From: Rhynochetos jubatus
Taxonomy: Eukaryota > Chordata > Aves > Eurypygiformes > Rhynochetidae
DNA: 64,000 bases
Assembly: GCA_027574665.1 (NCBI GenBank)
Contig: CM050668.1
Location: 1,990,001 to 2,054,000, forward strand
Reading direction: 5' to 3'
Part shown: positions 34,171 to 45,409 of the stretch, piece after piece
Position numbering within the stretch: position 1 is the first letter of the stretch
How the letters are laid out: each line of letters begins with the position of its first letter
Made by a program: the position numbers and the translations under genes
The notes under the pieces: generated by a model
What the model saw: only the letters and a program-made list of their open reading frames with translations
The model's database searches: none
What the model was told of the DNA's origin: nothing

Positions 34171-36399
34171 AGACACTGCTCTCTGGGCTTTTTAATAACC
34201 ATTCCCTATATCCTGGGGAATTGCGTCCGTGAAATAAGGCAAACTCAACTTCAGTTTCTGGACTTGCAGACACAAGGCAGAATCCGTATGTGTGCCTTTG
34301 TTTCTGGTTTGCTGTGCATGAGAATGAACTGTGCACGAGCTCCGGGCTGAGGTGGGGCATGGGGAGGCAGAGTGATGGAGAGCTCTGAAGGTCCCTGCAG
34401 CGGGGCATCGGCCACTGCCCCTCTGGATCCACAGACCGATGTGCCTCAGCCCCTCTGGCTAATGGAAGATTTTCGTTAGTCCAGCCAAATTTGAGGTGAG
34501 CTCTGCCTCTTCCTATTTCTGCAACACATGGGTAAAACCCAAGGCACGGGGATTCACTCTGCTCATGAGAGATGATTTTACAGCCCTTGCTCAGAGGTGA
34601 AAGCCTAGATCCCTGCCCTCTACAGCCAAGCACCCTTTCCCCATGTGCCCCAGCCCATCCCCAGGATCTTTTCCAAGGGCAGGAGCAGGGCAGGGACTTG
34701 TCTGCAAGCTGGGGAATTCACTGCCAGCACCAGACCTTACAAACCCCGTCAAACTGTAAAGACAACTATTAAAACCAGCAGCTGCATTGCTCATACCTAT
34801 TAAAAGGAGCCCATGCTCACAATAAGACAAGAAACTTGGTTGAATGGCAAATCCCTCCTATACAGCCAGGCAGGGGTGGCAGGGCTGCAGCTGGGGTGGT
34901 GCGGCTGAGGGCTCATGCGTACTCCTCGCGCAGCGAGGCTTCTCCTCACAAAAGCACATCCCTCTCCTCACAGGCCTCATGATAAACCTGCAGTGTCAAA
35001 GCAGTGTATTGCTGAGCAGAGATGGTATCTGCCCCGAGCCCTGCTCGGCAGAGCGCAGGCAGGGACCCTGCGGTCCCTTGCCATTGATACCATCTCCCCG
35101 ATGGAAACGAGGAGAGATAAGCCAAGCGCAGCCTTCCTGCTCCGGGACCATATGGCACAGCTGGACCAGCGCTGGGGACACCTTCGCTGCCAGGATGGGG
35201 GTTTGCGAGACTGGTGGGAGGGGAGCGGGGTGCACGCTGGATGTAGGTGAGGGCAGCCAGGCACGGCACTGCACCACTCTCATCTTTCCAGGGCTGTGTG
35301 CATTGGAAATCCCAAGGGCACATGTACAAGGCACAGGCAGAAAGCCGGGAGCCAGGCTCACCTAAATACCTGTACTATGACCGCAGGACTGGTACCTCAG
35401 TCTGGCTTTTGGGGTTGTTTGCTGACCCTTCACACCCACTATTTGTATGTCAAACTCGCACAACCTCGTACCCACAGATACACAGCAAACATTTACTCTC
35501 AGAACCTGAAATTTTAGGACTTGCCACAGGGCAGTTCCTGAGGGAGATGACCAGAAACAAATCCCATCCCACTCACAGAGCAGGCAGCTGCTATACGGTG
35601 CTCCCCCTCCTCCAGACCTGGCCCAGACTTTGGGAGTGACTGTGGGGAAGAGCTTGGCCCTCTTCGCCCCACTTCCATCACAATCCCACGGGAGTCAGGA
35701 TTGCACTGAAATGCAAATTGATTGTAAAAGGGGGGGCTACCAAGCTACCCTCTTCCTGCAGTTCAGGCATCCTTTAAGCATCACCTTGTTCTGAACTATT
35801 CTGTTGTACCACACTGCAAGTGCTCTCCCTTTTTTAATCTGTGTACTGATAAATCCCCCCAGACACTCTCCATCCAGAGGCTGCTGCTTTACACCAGAAG
35901 GAACAGCGTTAGAATATGCTTGGCTTGATATTTCTTCCAGCCCCAAACCAAAGCTTAATCAGGCAATGGAAGTGTAGTGAAGTATTCTGGAGATGGTTTT
36001 CCTTCTGGGTTGCTGCTTTTTGACATGTTCCCTGGTCCAGCAATAACATGTGCTCCACTTTGCGTGAAGACAGACGTCAGCAATAGAGGTTTTCTCCTGT
36101 TCGAATGGAAGGGAAACGTCTGGATGCCTGAAGCAGGAAAAAACAGTGCAAAAGGCAGCCAGGAGTCCTGGGGCAGGGATGGCCACCGCCCCCAGTGCCT
36201 CTGCGGCTGGAAGGACGATGCTCTCTGTTCTGTATTCGTCCTGTAGCTCTCTTTCCTGCAGCTCTGAGCCATGCAGCCCATCACAGGCAACTTTTGGCCC
36301 TAGATAATACTAAATGTATCAGATGGTCTCTGCCAGCTCAGCTAGCTGTGCAATCGAACGGTGCTTTACACTGCACCCTGCAACCCTTCCCTGTGCTGG
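34171..36399. other. Long GC-rich non-genic stretch
   Basis: More than 2 kb with many mutually overlapping frames on both strands (up to 173 codons, 34844-35365 plus; 154 codons, 34169-34633 minus). At 34.9-35.4 kb several frames on both strands are open at once, a sign of stop depletion and not of coding. No gene, RNA or repeat recognised. Confidence 0.6.
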
Positions 36400-36659
36400 C
36401 CCAGGAGATGAGCCAGAACACACCTCTTTTATTATGGTCTTTGATTATTATCGTCACTAAACCCATTTTGTAATTCAAGAGCATTAATTGACTCAGATCA
36501 CCAGCGCTCAGGGGAACAAGCAAGCATGGTGAGCAACGGCTGGAGAGCAACACCCAGCTCAGCGACTGCTGGCATTACCGGGATGCTGAGCAGTAACTCT
36601 GGGACGGGCCCACGGCCAGGCACCAGTGAGAGCTACATGTTGCTGGGCACCTCAGCATC
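36400..36659. other. Mixed spacer with AT patch
   Basis: TTTGATTATTATCG and GCATTAATTGACTCAG (homeodomain core beside an AP-1-like TGACTCA) lie at about 36438-36497, followed by ordinary GC-moderate DNA. Confidence 0.45.
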
Positions 36660-37232
36660 TCCTTCTACCTCCTGAAACACTGACATATTGAATCCAACAA
36701 TCAGTTAAAAAACAGTCAGCTGGCTACATATATCCATCAGTATATAATCCCGCCATTAGAACACGTGCCTGGATATTGTCACAGTGACCCGTCAGCTGTA
36801 AATGACCCAGGATATTTTGGAAGGAAAACCAATTTGTTTCCACTATTTACTTCTTTCTCCTGTTCTTGACCCTGCGAGCGTACAAATGTTTTTCTGTGCC
36901 TTCGCTGTGAAAGAGACACTCTCATCAAGGAGGAGTAAATCACAATAACAGGGAAATAAACCTTCCCCCGAAATGATTCCCATTTATTTATTTATTTCTC
37001 AGGCTTCGCACAAGTCTACATAAAAGTGCGTAAATTGTGGTGGCGGCTGCTCGCTGATTAGCAGCCTGGACTGCGGGCGAGCATCCTCGCTCTGCTCCTC
37101 TTCCCCTGCACTGCTCTCTGCTAGCGGGGCGGTGGCAGGGCACGCAGATGCCGTTTCCCTTTAAATCTAACTCAGGTAATGAAAACGCACAAGAAAATAG
37201 TGCGGGTGCATCTGGGAGCAGTAGAAAACAGT
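36660..37232. promoter_or_regulatory. Candidate conserved non-coding element, left part
   Basis: Repeat-free sequence with GTATATAATCCCGCC, GAACACGTGCC (E-box), GTCACAGTGACC, GTAAATGACCC, a short (TTTA)n run (36983-36998), TGCGTAAATTGTGG and GCTGATTAGC. The GC-rich centre at 37065-37150 contains several CpGs. Together with the next two entries it forms the longest enhancer-like region of the window. Confidence 0.4.
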
Positions 37233-37285
37233 TAGATCTTCATAGAGCCATAAAGAAGTAAACAGTAGGCTGCTATGAAGATCTA
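37233..37285. repeat. 13-bp perfect inverted repeat (hairpin)
   Basis: TAGATCTTCATAG (37233-37245) is exactly reverse-complementary to CTATGAAGATCTA (37273-37285). Inside, AGCC (37246-37249) pairs with GGCT (37268-37271) past a single unpaired G, giving a 17-bp stem with one bulge around an 18-base A-rich loop. The stem is shorter than a normal microRNA precursor. A dyad protein site or the end of a degenerate inverted-repeat transposon are alternatives. Confidence 0.9.
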
Positions 37286-37720
37286 TGGGACCCCGCAGTG
37301 CCATTGTCTTCAAAAGGAATTAAAAACAAATTGCTGAGGGCCAGCACATAATTTAGAGACTCACGGCAATTTTATGACTTGCTAATGTTCCTAATTACAT
37401 GCCCGTGAAAGGCTTAATTAATTGGGGGATGTAGCAAAAAGTGGAGCCTGTGTTTGTTATCATGGTTCCACTGCATTGATTTTAGTGCCTATGGAGAATT
37501 TAGGGCCTCTTTATTTGCACAAAGAAAATGCAAGTCTCTCGAAAAAATGCACATTAAGATCAACCCCTCGCTGCTATCTAATATACTTTCCTCTACTTAA
37601 CCAAAGTGCTTGTAATCATATTTTGTAAATGTTGGTGCCGTTAATTGCATTGTGAGAGAAAATAGGTTCCGCTCGACTGGTTGTGGAGAATTTTATAAAG
37701 TTCTTTTCCTGCTCCCAATT
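37286..37720. promoter_or_regulatory. Candidate conserved non-coding element, right part
   Basis: AT-rich with GGAATTAAAAACAAATTGC, CACATAATTTAGAG, TTGCTAATGTTCCTAATTACATGCC, GGCTTAATTAATTGGGGG, GTTTGTTATCATGG and GCCGTTAATTGCATTGTG. Homeodomain cores are especially dense at 37380-37430. No open frame is convincing (best 68 codons at 37422-37628). Confidence 0.42.
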
Positions 37721-39408
37721 CTGAGGACTCTCAGAGAAAAACTTGTCAGAAGTTGCTGTGGCCGCTCTGCTGCTCCTGCACATGGGCTAGGGCGGTGGGC
37801 ACTGGGGCATCTGCATCCACCCATGTACCCATCCAGCTCAGCTCCCTGACCTGCACCCTCGGCAGGGCTGCCGCTCACCTGCACCCTTCCAGCCGGGGCA
37901 GCCAGGGAGCCCTGGCATGAGGCAAAGCCTCTGAGCCTGCTCTCCGAGAAAAAGTTTAACCCTCAGCCCCTCCGCAGCCCTTCGAATGTGCTCAGTGTAT
38001 TCTGAGCTCCCGGTTATCGCTGTGGAGGAAAGGACTATTTCATGACATTAAATATAGGCATATGCTGCAATCCCTCCTCCCTAAAATGCCAGTGGGATTG
38101 GTGTGCAGAAGATCCAAACTGATCATCTTCAACCAGAAATAATACTGAAGAACATAAAAACACACATGAAAACACATGGCATTGTGGAGCACAGAAACAC
38201 CACGGAGCCTTGGTGCATGGGTATAACATGCCTGCGTTTCTCAAGGCTGTAATAGACATTCACACTTTTTCACATTGCAAAAAAAGGGATTTAAGGAGTT
38301 TAGACAACCCCTTCTCGCAGCTTGCAGGTCTCAAGGAGAACTGGAGGCAGGACAAAGACAACTGAGAGCACCTGAAAGCACCAGTCTGGGAGAGGAAACC
38401 GAGTGGGAAGGTGGGATGGAGCTGGCTTGTCATTGTTCCTTTCAGGTGAGCAACACACTCAAGACTTCTTTTCTCCTGTTCCTGGCACACATGCCTGGAC
38501 ATGGATTTTCCCACGGGCGAGGGGAAGGTGCCGTGTGCCAGAAGCAGGGGCTGGTGGGAGGGACGAGCAAATCCAGGTGACGGGTGGGCTGCCCACGCAC
38601 TGTGCAGGGACCCTCACACCAGTGCTGGCCGTACCATGGGGAGTGAGCTGGAATTACAAGAACCATATAACCAAGACAAAAAATAACCTGATTATAGAAG
38701 CTTAAAACCACTATTTGAATCTACTAAATGATGAAGCTTTTTCTTTTCACACTTTCTCAGCAGCTCAGATTTTTTTCCCCTCGAAGGTGGATGGGAACTC
38801 CCTGCTTCCAACTGCTGTGTGCCTGAGAACGCCGGGTCAGCTTCAGCCTTTCCAGCAGTCGGTGGGCTCAGTAACAGCACAGCCTGGGAACGGAAAGTCA
38901 GAGCAACAGCCCCTGGATGGAGAAATCTTCTCAGCAAAGCAGTACTTTTTACCTTTACCCTGCACAGGAGACTGAGGGCTCCTGCTCTACCTGTATATCA
39001 ACACACGCACACACCCAGAAAGAGAGCGTGGCTGGGTGTGAGTCTGCATGCACGAGCTGTGTGTAATGCACACCTCTCCAAGAGGATTTATGAGCAGTGA
39101 GGAAGCCTTTCCCAAGGCACTACTGAGTGGTGTGCGAGTACCCGCAGGGGGAAGCCCCAGGGTGGCTTGTGCCACCAAGTCATGTTCCCAGCCCTGTGCT
39201 TGAGCCCGGCTGGGGAGGCATCACCAGCCACCCTCACCCAGCACCTGCCTGCTGGGCATCCCTGCAAGCCTTGACCCCCCCAGTCTCTCTCCCAAAGGAA
39301 AACAAGAAAAATAAAACTAAGTTGTCCAAATCCAAATTTAGATGACATTAAAAAACACAAACAACAAAGTTATTTTTTTAACATCTAACATTTTTACATC
39401 TAACATAG
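37721..39408. other. Non-genic stretch
   Basis: GC-moderate to GC-rich with overlapping frames (for example 38275-38580 and 38403-38705, plus). No gene or repeat family recognised. Just before the CR1 copy lies an 11-base direct repeat ACATCTAACAT (39381-39391 and 39396-39406). Confidence 0.58.
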
Positions 39409-39742
39409 CTACCTGAAAGGAGGGTGCAGAGAGGTGGGGGTCAGTCTCTTCTCCCAAGTGACAAGTGATAGGACAAGGAAATGGCCTCAAGTTGCACCAG
39501 GGGAGGTTTAGATTGGATATTAGGAACTATTTCTTCATGGAAAGGGTTGTCAGGCATTGCAGCGGGCTGCCCAGGGAGGTGATGGAGTCACCATCCCTGG
39601 AGGGATTTGAGATATGTGGATGAGGCACATCCACTTAAGGACATGGTTTAGTGGTGGAATTAGCGGTGTTAGTTTAATGGTTGGACTTGATGATCTTAAA
39701 GGTCTTTTCCAACCTAAATGGTTCTACGAATCTGTGATTTTA
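39409..39742 (+). mobile_element. CR1 LINE, 5'-truncated copy (about 330 bp)
   Basis: Plus-orientated CR1 3' end. In order it has CTACCTGAAAGGAGGGTGCA, CTCTTCTCCCAAGTGACAAG, TTTAGATTGGATATTAGGAA, GGGCTGCCCAGGGAGGTGATGG, GGACATGGTTTAGTGGTGG and GATCTTAAAGGTCTTTTCC, then the degenerate octamer tail (TTCTACGAATCTGTGATTTT). It is the same type as the 21.6 kb copy in opposite orientation. The ORF2 end is frameshifted and broken, so the copy is inactive. Confidence 0.97.
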
Positions 39743-40480
39743 TTTAGAGTTAAAATCTCTCCACAAGAGGAAACACAGCAATACCAGGCCAGAGAGTACA
39801 GTCCAGAAGAGCTCTGTATATACAGCAAGAGTCAATATCCACACAAAACCCAAGAGAACAGCTGTGTTGGAGTTGGGAAGGCCAGATCCAGCAGCCAGCC
39901 ATCCTGGATCTCCTGGGAAGCTGGGAAAAATGTAGGCAGCAAGCAGTGAGAGACAACTCCAGCTCTAGCATCCTTCCATGTTCTGTCAGGGAGGATGGTG
40001 TTGGTCAGACAAGGAAAGAAATATGGAATAGCACTTTTGGTCAGGATGATGCTCCTTAACAATCAATAACTAAATTGCTGGGGGTGCAGGATTGGGCCAA
40101 TGGTCAGAAGGAGCCTGGGCAGCCCCTCGCTGCCTTCCTTCTCTGTGTACCTCCATTTCCTCGCAGCAATGCTGCAATGAGGAGGAGGAAAAAAAAAGGC
40201 AAAGCCAAATTTGTCTGTTGCTCTTGAGAAAAGGAGACATCTCTCAAAATACAGTTGGTGCTTTGACGATAAGACCTTTGACAGAAAGATGAATGACATG
40301 AATACTTTGATCTCTAGTCTCAGAAGCTTCAACAGCAATTATGAGTCAAGAGGGGTGAATATGGGCAGCAGCTAAAGCAAGGCCCCAGAGGGTGGTGATG
40401 CAGTAATTAGAGACAAAACCCGGAGCATCTCTGCCTGCACCATGCACACAAACCAGGGAGGAGGTGGGCCGGGGGGAAGC
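39743..40480. other. Non-genic stretch
   Basis: No gene recognised. Plus frame 39614-39949 begins inside the CR1 copy and is an artefact of it. Confidence 0.6.
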
Positions 40481-40870
40481 TTCATGAAAAAACCAACTCT
40501 TATTCTTCTGAGAGACATAAAATCGACACGACTTTATAAATTTCAAAGCAAAGATCTTCAAAGACAGGTAAAATGCTAATTCTGTTAATGTAGGTTTTTA
40601 TGTATATGCTCTGAAAAGGTAAAGCAAATTAATCACCAGCTTTACCCCCTAATATATATCTGTGTTACAAATATATTACAGCATGTCAGATCTAAGGAGA
40701 TATATCTGAACAGCGGTGGTTAAAAGAGCATTTCCCTTTTCATGCTCTAATACAGTTATTTTGATCTTTCAGTCTTCATATTTTTTGTTCTCATCAAAGG
40801 AATGATGGTGCCAGAGATTAGGATGTTATTTATTTCCCTCTCACTGTCCTACTCATGTTAATCACTTCTA
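40481..40870. promoter_or_regulatory. Candidate conserved non-coding element
   Basis: AT-rich with AAATGCTAATTCTGTTAATG, GTATATGCTC, AGCAAATTAATCACC, CCTAATATATATCTG, TACAAATATATTACAGC and CTCATCAAAGGAATG. Repeat-free with closed frames. Function inferred. Confidence 0.38.
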
Positions 40871-42450
40871 GTGTCAACAGCTGCAGCAGTGGCAGTGCCG
40901 GCAGCGCTTGTGCGAGGCCAGCCACACTGCCCGTGCTGCCTGCACCCAACGCCCTGCCTCCCCGTGCCACCTGCTGCCCACCCAGCACCAGCATCCCTTA
41001 GGGTCACCTCCAAAAAAACCCCTGACCTTCAAAAGCTGATGGAAATGCTATGCAAATTGAGGGTAGGGAGGGGATGGAGACACCTGAGGAGCAGAGGGAC
41101 AGGAGTCGGGGAAGCACAGCCCTATGCCCGGGCAGCAGCAGTGCCCGGCTCAGCCTTCTGGATCCCTGAGACAGACACAGAAACCATCACGAGAAGGAAA
41201 TGCTGATTGCGTGGCAGTGTGAGGCACTGCCAGAAATCCCTGCTCCAAATTACCCACAGCTCAGAGAGACCAGATAAACAGAGAATGCAAAGAGGGAAGG
41301 AGGCACAGGGGCAGGAGATGGTGACCCAGGAGATGCAGCCCAGTTCCAGCACATGACACTGCCCAGTCCAGCCAGTTCCTTCCCATTATATGGGATGCCT
41401 CTTACTGATCACCCAGAAGTCCACTGTCAGAGGAAAGCTGACCCCTTTGCTTTCCAACAGCCTCCCCTGGAGCTCTGCCCCTCTTCGCTGGCTCTGGCCA
41501 CCCTGAAGAATTCAGCAAGTAGGTGTTTCGGTGAGTCAGGACAGGGTCCTGCTTTCCCAGGTTGTTTTCAGACACATCCCACTGAATTTGCACTGGATTT
41601 CCATGGCACATCTGTGTTCAGCCAGACCTTGCACCTCTAACAGAAGCACGTCCCAGGTTTAGGCAGGTACTGAAACATTGCCTCCACGCTACATTCCAGG
41701 CTTGCCTTCAGGAATGTGCATTGCCTCCAGACTCAAGCTCCTGTTTCCCCCAGGTTCTCCACACAGAGACCCTGGGAATTAAGCTCCTGCATCCAACAGT
41801 CCCAGGGCTCCAGACTCCTTGCCCAAATGCAAACACTGCCAGGGGCAGACAAAGGTGGGAAAGGGATGCGGACAGTAGCTCAGCTCCAGGCACTGCTGCC
41901 ACCAGGAAAGCTGCTCAGCTGTAACACCCGTCCTACGGTGGAGATTAACCATGCCGAACCTCCTGCTGTACAATTACACCTTGGTCAGGGTAGGCAGAGC
42001 CCAGAGTTTAGGCTGTCTTGAGAAGAGGGGTTGAACTTTGCTCTGGGAAAATTACCCAGAGAGCCCACTGCAAGCAATAGCGTAGGTGGACTCAGGATAA
42101 CATGACACCTTTGCATTTCTTTGAGCAACACAACAGCATGAGCCCCTACCCTGGGGTTAGCACCCGTCACCCTGTGCTGGAGTCCGCGTGTGCCATCCTG
42201 GCTCTTCAACCGGCATGCCATGCAGCACGTCCAGTGGTGTGAGCACACGGGACTTGCTCACACGTGGGTGTAGGGCTGCCCCTTCCCCAAAGGGTTTTGC
42301 TCTCAGGTCCATGCGGTGCTTGCCCCTGGAGTCGGGGCTGCAGGACCCGCAGCTGCATGTGCCCAGGCTGATGGAGACAGACTGGGAGAGCTGCCTGCCC
42401 AAGGCCTGTGCAGCAGGACAGTAACTTGAGCAGCTCTGTCAAAAAGCTGC
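40871..42450. other. GC-rich non-genic stretch
   Basis: Numerous overlapping frames of 64-111 codons on both strands; none has recognisable features. No repeat or RNA seen. Confidence 0.6.
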
Positions 42451-42960
42451 TTTAAAAGGGCCACGTGAGATCCCAAGTTAGCTGTTGGTTACGTTTGCAA
42501 CTAACGTGCTGAGCTGAATGGCCAGTTGATGAACGTGTTAAGGGCAGAAGATGGTGATATGCAGGTATTTCAATAATTATTTGCAGAGATTAACTGAGTA
42601 GGTGCACTTCGGGCATAACTAATCCTTGAGAGACAAGGAGCAGGAAAAGACTGCAGGAGCTAATGTCTTTGAACTAGGTTAAACCAGTGACATTGCCCAC
42701 CATCAGCATTGTGTTCCTTGCCTTTAAAATGCTGACACTTACAGGTTTGATGGTAACTAGACTGCATAGGGGCACCTTTGCTTTCACATCAGATCTGCTG
42801 ACATGAACAAGAGTCGATTCAGATGGGCATCCAAACATTAAAGTCCTTCCCTATTTCCATAAAGTGATTGGCAGGATGCCTACTGCTAGCGGCTGGTAGC
42901 GCTGCTGATAAATGGCATCTTGATAAAAACTTTGGGCCGTTTTAAGGAAAAAAAGCCCAA
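42451..42960. promoter_or_regulatory. Candidate non-coding regulatory block
   Basis: Contains GGCCACGTGAG (E-box), GGTTACGTTTGC, TTTCAATAATTATTTGC, GAGATTAACTGAG and TTGATAAAAAC, with a GC/AT alternating part at 42870-42910 including GCTAGC. All six frames are poor. Function is inferred. Confidence 0.3.
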
Positions 42961-44800
42961 CACACTCTTATTCTAATTCACTCAGCTTCTGACAGGTGAG
43001 ATGTCTCATCTCTAAAAATTAGATCCCCCCCGGGATCTTTACTTTGCTGTGTGTCCAGCGGCTGAGACAGGAGCACAGTGTTCCCCACTCTTCCACTCCC
43101 CTCCTGTGCAGGTAGCCATCCCCGCAGTGGGGCATGTTCCCCCTTCCTTGGCACTGAAAATGTCCATCTGGGTACTCGGCAGAAAGTACCTAATATATGG
43201 TAAAGATTACCCCTAGGAAAAGAAAAAGGGATTTTCCTTTCCAGGGCTTGAACTATTGAAGCTTTGCAAGGAGTCCTGTGGGTAAAATCTAGCTGGAGCA
43301 GCTGAAATCCAGGGTCATTTCTAAGACACAGAGACCCAACCCATGGAGCAGTTCTTTCCTGCAACTTAAATGTTAACCAATGCATAATTCTCAAAGAGAA
43401 AAAAGGCACTGCACAGATCACTTGCTGCTGATTCTCGGGTAATCCATCAGTAGATCAATGCAGGTAAAAGAGGGAGGAAATAAAAGCTAATTTCAAGCCC
43501 TAATAATATTATTATTCAGATTCTGTAGCTTTTTAAGCACTTAATCCTAGGTATTTTTCTTAACTTTAGGTTTAAAAATGACTTCTAAAATGAATCTGAA
43601 TGTTATAATGGGAACTTTTTACCCCCAGAGATCAAATATCTCCTTCTCTCATACTTTGGCGTTTCAAATCATGCAAGATCCTAGGAGAAGGGAGGCCCTT
43701 CCAGGCTCCCTGGCAGTGCAGGAAGTCTATGCACATTGTGGACACAGATCCTGCTTGAAAACAGATGCCTGGCAGGTAACACCTACAGTCATTTGTTACT
43801 TGTACTTTTAAAAAGATATTTTATCACTCAGTGGTGTAGGAGAAGGAGCGAAGCTGCCCAGGGCAATGCCAGGGTGGGGAAACTCCCTGCTCAGCATCCA
43901 GGGAACAGCCAAGGAAGACCACCTCACCCTCACCACCACAGCCACAACACCCTTTGCAGGACACCCATAACGACACAACATAGAGCAAGAGCTCAATAAA
44001 GATTGGAGAGGTGATGGTCAAGATTTTTGGAGGATATGCCCTTCTCCTGGAGGAGTTTGCTGCTAAATTCCTTAAATAGCTTTGAAAATCTCAACAACAG
44101 TAAACAGAGACTGACAACACCTGACGGACCTCACTGTGCCTTCATGATATCACTGACTTAATTTTCTCACATAAAAGTCTTCTTGTGATGCTCCGAAGGG
44201 TAACATGGATGGGTCCGGAAACATTCCCTGTCTGCATGATGGCGACAGCCATGGGCAAGGACAGCCCAGTTGTATGCAGCAAAGCCTCCCAGAGACATGG
44301 TTCGTTGCTGCTCAGAATGACCCGAATATGTACGGACAACAGCGAACCAGCAGCAGAGAGCTCATGTGACCCAACCTCTGACTTACAGAGCTGCTGCCCT
44401 CCCCAACTCTTCCTCAGTGCTGCCTCCAGATGTGCTGCCAGCTGTGGTGACACCAGCACGGAGACTGAACTAACACCTCTGACCGCAGAGAAGTGGCTAT
44501 CCCAGTCAGGCGAGCGACCCCGCACCCTTCCTGGCAGTGGTGCTAGAACCCCAGAATCCTGCAGAGATTCTGTGCCTGGGCTGCCCATGCCGGCAGAGCA
44601 GCTCTGAGACACCCAGGAAGTGTCATCCAGTGACCACCAGTGTCGTCAGGAAGACACCCAGCTACAGGCAGTGAGATCCTCCCAGCACCAAGGCAGAGCA
44701 GATCAGACTACCACGAGGGAGCATTACCATGCTCTCCCTCCATTGCTGCTTGCCTAGTTGAGGCTGCTCAGGGTTCCTAAGCAACCCCTCTGCCCCGAGG
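42961..44800. other. Non-genic stretch with a small AT island
   Basis: At 43501-43514 lies a 14-bp AT palindrome TAATAATATTATTA inside an AT island (43440-43650). The rest is GC-moderate, including two opposed open frames (44142-44612 minus, 156 codons; 44185-44607 plus, 140 codons) that mirror one another and are therefore probably both chance. Confidence 0.55.
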
Positions 44801-45389
44801 TGGGTTGTCCATAAGCACCACCATAATGAATGCAATTAACAGCCGTGACATCCTTACCTTGATGGTCATGGTCTGCTGGAAGTTGGGGCTTCAAACCTGC
44901 TTCACCATCATGTGATCTGACATCGTGGAGAATTTACTGTGGAAACAAAAAACCCACAAGTGTGAAATGTGACTGTCGATAAAGTAATCCTCAGCAATCA
45001 GACAAAATTAATTGTGTGAACATCATTGATCAAACCTACTTAATACATTGGGTTTGTAGAAAGCTGGAATGTAATTTCATTACCAATCTGCTCCATCCTA
45101 ATGAAATTTCTAATAACACTCTAATTTTGATTTCGGTTAAGGAGAGAATGATGGAAATTTTCTTTTGCTTCTCTTGTAAGGTTTTATTTTATTGGTTTTC
45201 TGCAATACTAGGGATACTAATTTTTTTTTTAATTTGACATTTTATTAGCAGGGGGTTTAATACAACAACACAGATAAAAAACCAAAATTGCAAAACGGAC
45301 AAACCTTACAGAAATAGAATGGATGTCAAAATTAAGGAGGCTAATTTTAAAGAAATTGATTTACTTTATGAGTCATGGTTTGGGCGCGC
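44801..45389. promoter_or_regulatory. Candidate non-coding regulatory block
   Basis: AT-rich sequence with CATAATGAATGCAATTAACAGC, GTCGATAAAGTAATCC, CAAAATTAATTGTG, ATTTCATTACC, CCTAATGAAATTTC and CTCTAATTTTG. A 73-codon frame (45016-45237) is open but its translation is only AT-driven hydrophobic sequence. Confidence 0.35.
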
Positions 45390-45409
45390 TTTTTTTTTTT
45401 TTTTTTTTT
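45390..45409. repeat. Poly(T) run of 20
   Basis: Twenty uninterrupted T bases follow GGGCGCGC. It could be the tail of a minus-strand retrocopy, but the sequence to its left resembles no known element. Confidence 0.9.

Noticed and set aside
43501..43514. 14-bp palindrome TAATAATATTATTA
   Set aside because: It is a simple TAA/TTA repeat and such palindromes arise readily in AT-rich sequence.
44142..44612. Opposed long frames on both strands
   Set aside because: Plus and minus frames mirror each other over the same bases, which reflects stop depletion and not two genes.
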